Under the pieces are notes generated by a model. The model worked only from the letters and a program-made list of their open reading frames with translations, was not told the DNA's origin and ran no database searches. DNA of 10,301 nucleotides from Tannerella sp. (lineage in GTDB: Bacteria; Bacteroidota; Bacteroidia; Bacteroidales; Tannerellaceae), in the NCBI GenBank assembly GCA_031289515.1, contig JAITPH010000043.1:1-10301 (forward strand). The letters are read 5' to 3'. The position numbers and the translations under genes are program-made. The number at the start of each line of letters is the position of its first letter. Positions within the stretch are counted from its first letter, which is position 1. This document shows positions 7,453 through 10,301 of this stretch, in pieces.

Positions 7453-8212
7453 TTTTTACCCTTTTGTATATCTCGGTAAATTTTTGCTTCGTGTTAAGCG
7501 GAAAATCGCCCTGAATAATCCAAGTATAGTAGCTTCCGTCGTTTTTTAAGACCGTCTTTACCAACTCTCCCTTGTATCTTCCGAAATTGACGACTTCTTC
7601 TCCCTTTTCATTATAGACAATCCTGCCTGCAAAATCCACGTTATTAGTGGAAAATGATAATTTTGAAAGTTCATTGATGTCGTTTACAAGCTCCGGATAA
7701 CGGTCTAATTGCGCCTTCAGAACTTCGTAAGTAGCTCTTGTATCGCTTTCGGCTTGATGGGCGTTCTCCAAATCTTTGCCGCAATAAAACTTATAGGCGG
7801 CAATCAGAGTGCGCTGCTCCATCTTGTGAAAAATAGTCTGCACATCAATGAGACGTCTGTTATTCAAGTCGATATCCAAGTCTGCCCGCATAAATTCTTC
7901 TGCAAGCATTGGAATATCAAATTTGTTTGAATTGAAACCGGCGAGGTCGCACCCTTCAATACATTGTACGAGCGACTTTGATATCATCTTGAACGTGGGA
8001 CAATCTTTTACATCGTCGTCGGTAATACCGTGAATGGCAGTAGCCTGTTCGGGTATGTGCATCTGCGGATTTATCCGGCGGGTCTTGCTGTCCTCCGTTC
8101 CGTCAGGCATTATTTTCAGAAGAGATATTTCGACAATACGGTCTTTTGCTATATTTATGCCTGTTGTTTCCAGATCGAAGAATACAAGAGGATTTGTTAG
8201 ATTAAGCTGCAT
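7442..8212 (-). CDS. DnaQ-like DEDDh 3'-5' exonuclease with ExoX-like C-terminal domain
   Basis: A 256-residue DNA exonuclease of the DnaQ fold. All DEDDh catalytic residues are visible: Asp13 and Glu15 in FFDLETTG (ExoI), Asp99 in FNSNKFDIPML (ExoII), His152 and Asp157 in AHQAESDTRAT (ExoIII). HGITDDDV (61-68) is also typical of the family. The C-terminus (about 193-250) forms a separate small domain, VNFGRYKGE...YYTWIIQGDFPL, like the FGK.KG...Y..W domain found at the end of exodeoxyribonuclease X and of DUF3820-type proteins. It lies 7 bases after dnaN, so a role near the sliding clamp (proofreading or repair resection) is a reasonable inference; an RNA substrate cannot be excluded. I do not assign dnaQ because the sequence cannot tell the replicative epsilon subunit from a paralogue. 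Confidence 0.9.
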   Translation of the reverse strand: MQLNLTNPLVFFDLETTGINIAKDRIVEISLLKIMPDGTEDSKTRRINPQMHIPEQATAIHGITDDDVKDCPTFKMISKSLVQCIEGCDLAGFNSNKFDIPMLAEEFMRADLDIDLNNRRLIDVQTIFHKMEQRTLIAAYKFYCGKDLENAHQAESDTRATYEVLKAQLDRYPELVNDINELSKLSFSTNNVDFAGRIVYNEKGEEVVNFGRYKGELVKTVLKNDGSYYTWIIQGDFPLNTKQKFTEIYKRVKNEW

Positions 8213-8219
8213 TATGATG

Positions 8220-9359
8220 TCAAGACTGATCGTTCAACATCATTGGCATCAAAAGCATTACCAAATCTTCATTCTCTTCGTTTTCAAGAGGTACGATAAC
8301 GCCTGCCCGTGTTGGGTCGGCCAATTGCAGCACTACGTTTTCGGCTGAAATGTTTGAAAGTATTTCTATCAGAAACGGCGCTTTAAAGCCGATGCTTAAA
8401 GGCGCGGCGGAGTACTGGCATGTTATCTTTTCGTCTCCGGATGTATTAAACTCATTGTCTTGGGCAAACAAAAACATCTCGTTTTCGGAGAGTTGTATCT
8501 TAACAAGCCCGCTTGCCGCATTGGAAAACACGGATACGCGCTTCAATGCCGTATAGAATGAATTGCGGTCGATTGTCGCCGTATTCGGATTGTCTTTCGG
8601 AATTACGGCATTGTAATTCGGAAAACGTCCTTCGTTAAGGCGGCATATCATCTCAAATGCAGACGTTTTTACGTAGGCATTGTTGGCGTCGAAAACCAGC
8701 GTCACCGGAGTATTTTTTTTCTCAAGCAAACCCTTCAGCAGATTTGCCGGTTTCTTGGGCAGGATAAATGATGATTCATTTTCCGACTTTATGGAATCGT
8801 TGCGCAGGCACACGAGTTTGTGACCGTTGGAAGCTACGAAAGTCAAACTTTCGGGCTTGATGTCGAAATGGACGCCGTTCATCTGTGGACGCAGATCGTC
8901 TTCGGCAGCAGCAAACAATGTTCTCGATATGCCGCCGAGCAAAATCTGGGATTCGAGCGACAGCGATGTGGCGTCTTCACTGAGAGGCTTTTGTTGCGGA
9001 TAGGTATCGCCAGCATCACAGGGAAGGTTGAACTTTCCGTTGTCGTAATCGACATTTACGACCATGCTTTCGTCATTGATGTTGCTGATGTCGAATTTCA
9101 ACGGCTGTTCGGGGAGTTCTTTCATAGGGTCGAGCAAACGTTTGGCGTCGATGGCAAAAAGCCCCGAACCTTCGGTATTAACAACGTCGATCGACGTCAC
9201 GAGCCGCGTTTCGATGTCGGAGGCTGTGATTGTCAACTTCTCCCCTTCAAGACTGAAAAGGAAGTTGTCCAAAATAGGCAAAGTGTTTTTAGTAGCAATT
9301 ACTTTGCTGACTGATTGCAGTGCGTTAAGCAAAACTGAACTTGATACGATAAATTTCAT
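8220..9359 (-). CDS. dnaN: DNA polymerase III beta subunit (sliding clamp)
   Basis: DnaN is the dimeric ring that tethers DNA polymerase III and many repair enzymes to DNA. The 379 residues fit the family (366 in E. coli). Seen: the typical N-terminus MKFIVSSSVLLNALQSVSKVI followed by KNTLPILDNFLF (24-35); LRPQMNGVHFD (156-166) and ASNGHKLV (176-183), equivalent to the E. coli DGHRL region; EGRFPNYNAVIP (243-254); and the clamp C-terminal motif MPMML (371-375), where E. coli has MPMRL and which lines the peptide-binding groove. It is the first gene of the five-gene minus-strand unit, with a candidate promoter about 45-75 bases upstream. No dnaA lies next to it, unlike the dnaA-dnaN arrangement of many bacteria. 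Confidence 0.97.
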   Translation of the reverse strand: MKFIVSSSVLLNALQSVSKVIATKNTLPILDNFLFSLEGEKLTITASDIETRLVTSIDVVNTEGSGLFAIDAKRLLDPMKELPEQPLKFDISNINDESMVVNVDYDNGKFNLPCDAGDTYPQQKPLSEDATSLSLESQILLGGISRTLFAAAEDDLRPQMNGVHFDIKPESLTFVASNGHKLVCLRNDSIKSENESSFILPKKPANLLKGLLEKKNTPVTLVFDANNAYVKTSAFEMICRLNEGRFPNYNAVIPKDNPNTATIDRNSFYTALKRVSVFSNAASGLVKIQLSENEMFLFAQDNEFNTSGDEKITCQYSAAPLSIGFKAPFLIEILSNISAENVVLQLADPTRAGVIVPLENEENEDLVMLLMPMMLNDQS

Positions 9360-9404
9360 ATTCTTCTATATTATTATTGGTTGATACTTGCGTAAATAAA
9401 CGAA

Positions 9405-9435
9405 CAAAAATAGATATTTTTTTCGATATTTCATA
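9405..9435 (-). promoter_or_regulatory. Candidate promoter of the dnaN unit
   Basis: Read on the minus strand, TATTTTTG (9412-9405) fits the Bacteroidota -7 consensus TAnnTTTG, and TATG (9435-9432) matches three of four bases of the -33 TTTG at exactly 19 bases spacing, the same spacing as the strong rpmB promoter. Start of transcription would fall near 9398, giving a leader of about 40 bases before the dnaN ATG. The surroundings are very AT-rich, so a chance match is possible. It lies downstream of the rpmB-operon terminator, as expected for an independent unit. Confidence 0.5.
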
Positions 9436-9468
9436 TTTTTCTTCGGATAAAATTCAAAATTCTTGCGC

Positions 9469-9511
9469 AAAAAAGACAAAAACTCTTTCCCGTTGTACGA
9501 AAAAGAGCTTT
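9469..9511 (-). terminator. Intrinsic terminator of the rpmB-rpmG-DUF4295 operon
   Basis: On the minus strand AAAGCTCTTTTTCG (9511-9498) pairs with CGGGAAAGAGTTTT (9492-9479) over 14 consecutive positions, closing a 5-base loop (TACAA); three of the pairs are G-U. The 3' side continues into TTTTTGTCTTTTTT (9482-9469), giving a broken U-tract. On the plus strand the three G-U pairs become A-C mismatches, so the hairpin is much better as minus-strand RNA. It begins about 29 bases after the DUF4295 stop. Confidence 0.85.
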
Positions 9512-9539
9512 GTTGATGTGTGTGTAAACGGTATGATAA

Positions 9540-9692
9540 TTATTTCTTGAAATAATCTTTCACAGCGTCATTGGGTACCATTTCTTCCTGAAAAACGTAT
9601 GCGCCTGTCTTGGGCGATTTTACCATTTTTATCACCTTGGAGTATGTGCGCCCTTCGCCCGACTTAAACGTTGCAACTACTTTTTTTGCCAT
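9540..9692 (-). CDS. Small basic DUF4295 protein, probable ribosome-associated protein
   Basis: A 50-residue lysine-rich protein beginning MAKKVVATFKSGEGRTYSKV and ending NDAVKDYFKK. I recognise it as DUF4295, a Bacteroidota family encoded directly after rpmG. No signal peptide, membrane segment or metal-binding Cys is present. AGGAG lies 8 bases before the ATG. Position in an rpmB-rpmG operon, small size and charge suggest a ribosomal or ribosome-bound protein. A Bacteroidota-specific 50S protein named bL38 was reported from the Flavobacterium johnsoniae ribosome structure; I suspect it is this family but cannot confirm that from sequence alone. The operon terminator follows. Confidence 0.88.
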   Translation of the reverse strand: MAKKVVATFKSGEGRTYSKVIKMVKSPKTGAYVFQEEMVPNDAVKDYFKK

Positions 9693-9700
9693 ATCTTAAT

Positions 9701-9705
9701 CTCCT
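9701..9705 (-). promoter_or_regulatory. Shine-Dalgarno before the DUF4295 gene
   Basis: AGGAG on the minus strand, 8 bases before the ATG at 9692, inside the 14-base gap after rpmG. It supports this ATG as the start. Such a site is uncommon in Bacteroidota. Confidence 0.65.
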
Positions 9706-9706
9706 A

Positions 9707-9895
9707 TTATTTTATTTCTTTATGAACAGTCATCTTTTTCAAGATGGGGTTGTATTTCTTCAGCTCAAGACGCTGCGTCGTGTTCTTACGGTTTTTCGTC
9801 GTGATATAACGCGACGTACCCGGCATGCCGCTTGTCTTGTGCTCGGTACATTCGAGAATGACCTGTATCCTGTTGCCTTTAACTTTCTTTGCCAT
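9707..9895 (-). CDS. rpmG: 50S ribosomal protein bL33
   Basis: The 62-residue protein matches bL33 over its whole length: ECTEHK near residues 15-20, GTSRYITTKNRKNTTQRLEL (26-45), and KKYNPILKKMTVHKEIK at the C-terminus. bL33 lies on the 50S subunit near the tRNA exit site. Only one Cys (16) is present, so this is the zinc-free form without the paired CxxC motifs. The ATG at 9895 is supported by a strong AGGAGG with 9 bases of spacing. It lies 18 bases after rpmB and 14 bases before the DUF4295 gene, in one operon. Confidence 0.97.
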   Translation of the reverse strand: MAKKVKGNRIQVILECTEHKTSGMPGTSRYITTKNRKNTTQRLELKKYNPILKKMTVHKEIK

Positions 9896-9904
9896 ACTTT
9901 TGTT

Positions 9905-9910
9905 CCTCCT
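9905..9910 (-). promoter_or_regulatory. Strong Shine-Dalgarno before rpmG
   Basis: AGGAGG on the minus strand, 9 bases before the rpmG ATG at 9895, within the 18-base rpmB-rpmG gap. It is the best ribosome-binding site in the window; by contrast rpmB, dnaN and rho have only A-rich upstream sequence. Confidence 0.75.
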
Positions 9911-9913
9911 GAT

Positions 9914-10153
9914 TTATGAATTTAAATATCCTTTTTCGGCAGCGCTCTTTATCGCCGCATCCAATCCTTTTTTGTTTATCAGACGCAAACCGGCGGCTGA
10001 AACGTTGAGACTGATCCAACTATCCTGCTCTACCCAATAAAACTTCTTCGTAAAGAGATTCACGTTGAACTTGCGCTTCGTGCGCAAGTTTGAATGGGCT
10101 ACGTTGTTTCCGGACTGAGCCTTCTTTCCTGTAATTTGACAAATCTTAGACAT
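9914..10153 (-). CDS. rpmB: 50S ribosomal protein bL28
   Basis: The 79-residue protein starts MSKICQITGKKAQSGNNVAHS, the standard bL28 opening, and continues NLRTKRKFNVNL (22-33) and the SAAGLRLINKKGLDAAI region (52-68). bL28 is a component of the 50S subunit. First gene of the operon with rpmG and the DUF4295 gene. Its upstream sequence (AATAAACACG) is A-rich without Shine-Dalgarno, in contrast to the two downstream genes. Predicted leader of about 38 bases from the promoter at 10198-10228. Length and motifs are ordinary. Confidence 0.97.
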   Translation of the reverse strand: MSKICQITGKKAQSGNNVAHSNLRTKRKFNVNLFTKKFYWVEQDSWISLNVSAAGLRLINKKGLDAAIKSAAEKGYLNS

Positions 10154-10197
10154 CGTGTTTATTATTTTCTTATTTGTTTCTTATCGTTTTGAGGGCG

Positions 10198-10228
10198 CAA
10201 AGGTACGGTTTATTTCTGATAATACAAA
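10198..10228 (-). promoter_or_regulatory. Promoter of the rpmB operon, Bacteroidota type
   Basis: On the minus strand TTTG (10228-10225), 19 bases, then TACCTTTG (10205-10198): an exact match to the Bacteroidota sigma consensus TTTG / TAnnTTTG in both elements and spacing. Transcription should start near 10191, about 38 bases before the rpmB ATG. It separates the ribosomal-protein operon from the tRNA gene upstream. Confidence 0.85.
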
Positions 10229-10274
10229 ACTTTCTACCAAAAATTTTTCGTAATTCTGCATTTTTTTTCATCTG

Positions 10275-10301
10275 TGCGCAAGATGAGACTCGAACTCACA
10301 C
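10275..10301 (-). tRNA. 3' end of a tRNA gene, probably tRNA-Leu (partial)
   Basis: On the minus strand the edge reads GTGAG (T stem, 10299-10295), TTCGAGT (T loop, 10294-10288), CTCAT (10287-10283), CTTGCGC (3' acceptor strand, 10282-10276) and A (discriminator, 10275). The T stem forms four Watson-Crick pairs and one G-U. No CCA is encoded (next bases CA, then G), common in this phylum. The 5' part, with the anticodon, lies outside the window. The implied 5' acceptor GCGCAAG and discriminator A resemble Bacteroidales tRNA-Leu as I remember it; the isotype is a guess. No clear terminator hairpin follows. Confidence 0.75.

Noticed and set aside
8195..8211. QLNLT near the N-terminus of the exonuclease as a clamp-binding motif
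   Set aside because: It resembles the QLxLF clamp-binding pentapeptide, but it lies just before the first catalytic strand, lacks the final aromatic residue, and as I recall relatives have KLNL here.
8820..9314. Open frame of 164 residues opposite dnaN
   Set aside because: Overlaps the well-supported clamp gene completely, with no family resemblance; a shadow frame.

Overview
The window looks like the chromosome of a member of the Bacteroidota, most likely order Bacteroidales. Three things point there. Rho carries a roughly 300-residue Q/N/P/K-rich insert between its N-terminal and RNA-binding domains. The promoters match the Bacteroidota form (TTTG, about 19 bases, TAnnTTTG) and not the E. 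coli sigma70 form. Two Bacteroidota-specific families, DUF4835 and DUF4295, sit among the genes. All of it is core housekeeping DNA: I see no insertion sequence, phage gene, CRISPR array or transferred island, and every long ORF outside the named genes is a shadow of a real gene.

Left part, + strand (1-3688): the last codons of an unidentified gene, then tilS (tRNA-Ile lysidine synthetase, GTG start), then rho (transcription terminator). A -7 box (TACCTTTG, 1407-1414) lies just after the tilS stop, so rho probably has its own promoter and an AT-rich leader of about 85 bases. The true rho start is the ATG at 1505.

Middle part, - strand (9359 down to 3689): a tightly packed five-gene unit, dnaN, a DEDDh 3'-5' exonuclease, coaBC, a secreted DUF4835 protein, and recN. 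Junctions are a 7-base gap, an 11-base overlap, a 4-base ATGA overlap and directly abutting codons, so one transcript from a promoter near 9405-9435 probably serves all five. It joins replication (sliding clamp, possible proofreading nuclease), coenzyme A synthesis, an envelope or secretion-related protein and double-strand-break repair. recN runs head-on into rho with no base between the two stop codons.

Right part, - strand (10301 down to 9469): the 3' end of a tRNA (probably Leu), then a ribosomal-protein operon rpmB (bL28), rpmG (bL33) and a 50-residue DUF4295 protein. It has a near-perfect promoter at 10198-10228 and a strong intrinsic terminator at 9469-9511.

I found no convincing new multi-gene system. 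The points most worth a second look are the disordered Rho insert with two AT-hook-like motifs, substituted catalytic positions in the CoaC half of CoaBC, Shine-Dalgarno sequences in a lineage that generally does not use them, the small DUF4295 ribosome-associated candidate, and the clamp-linked exonuclease.
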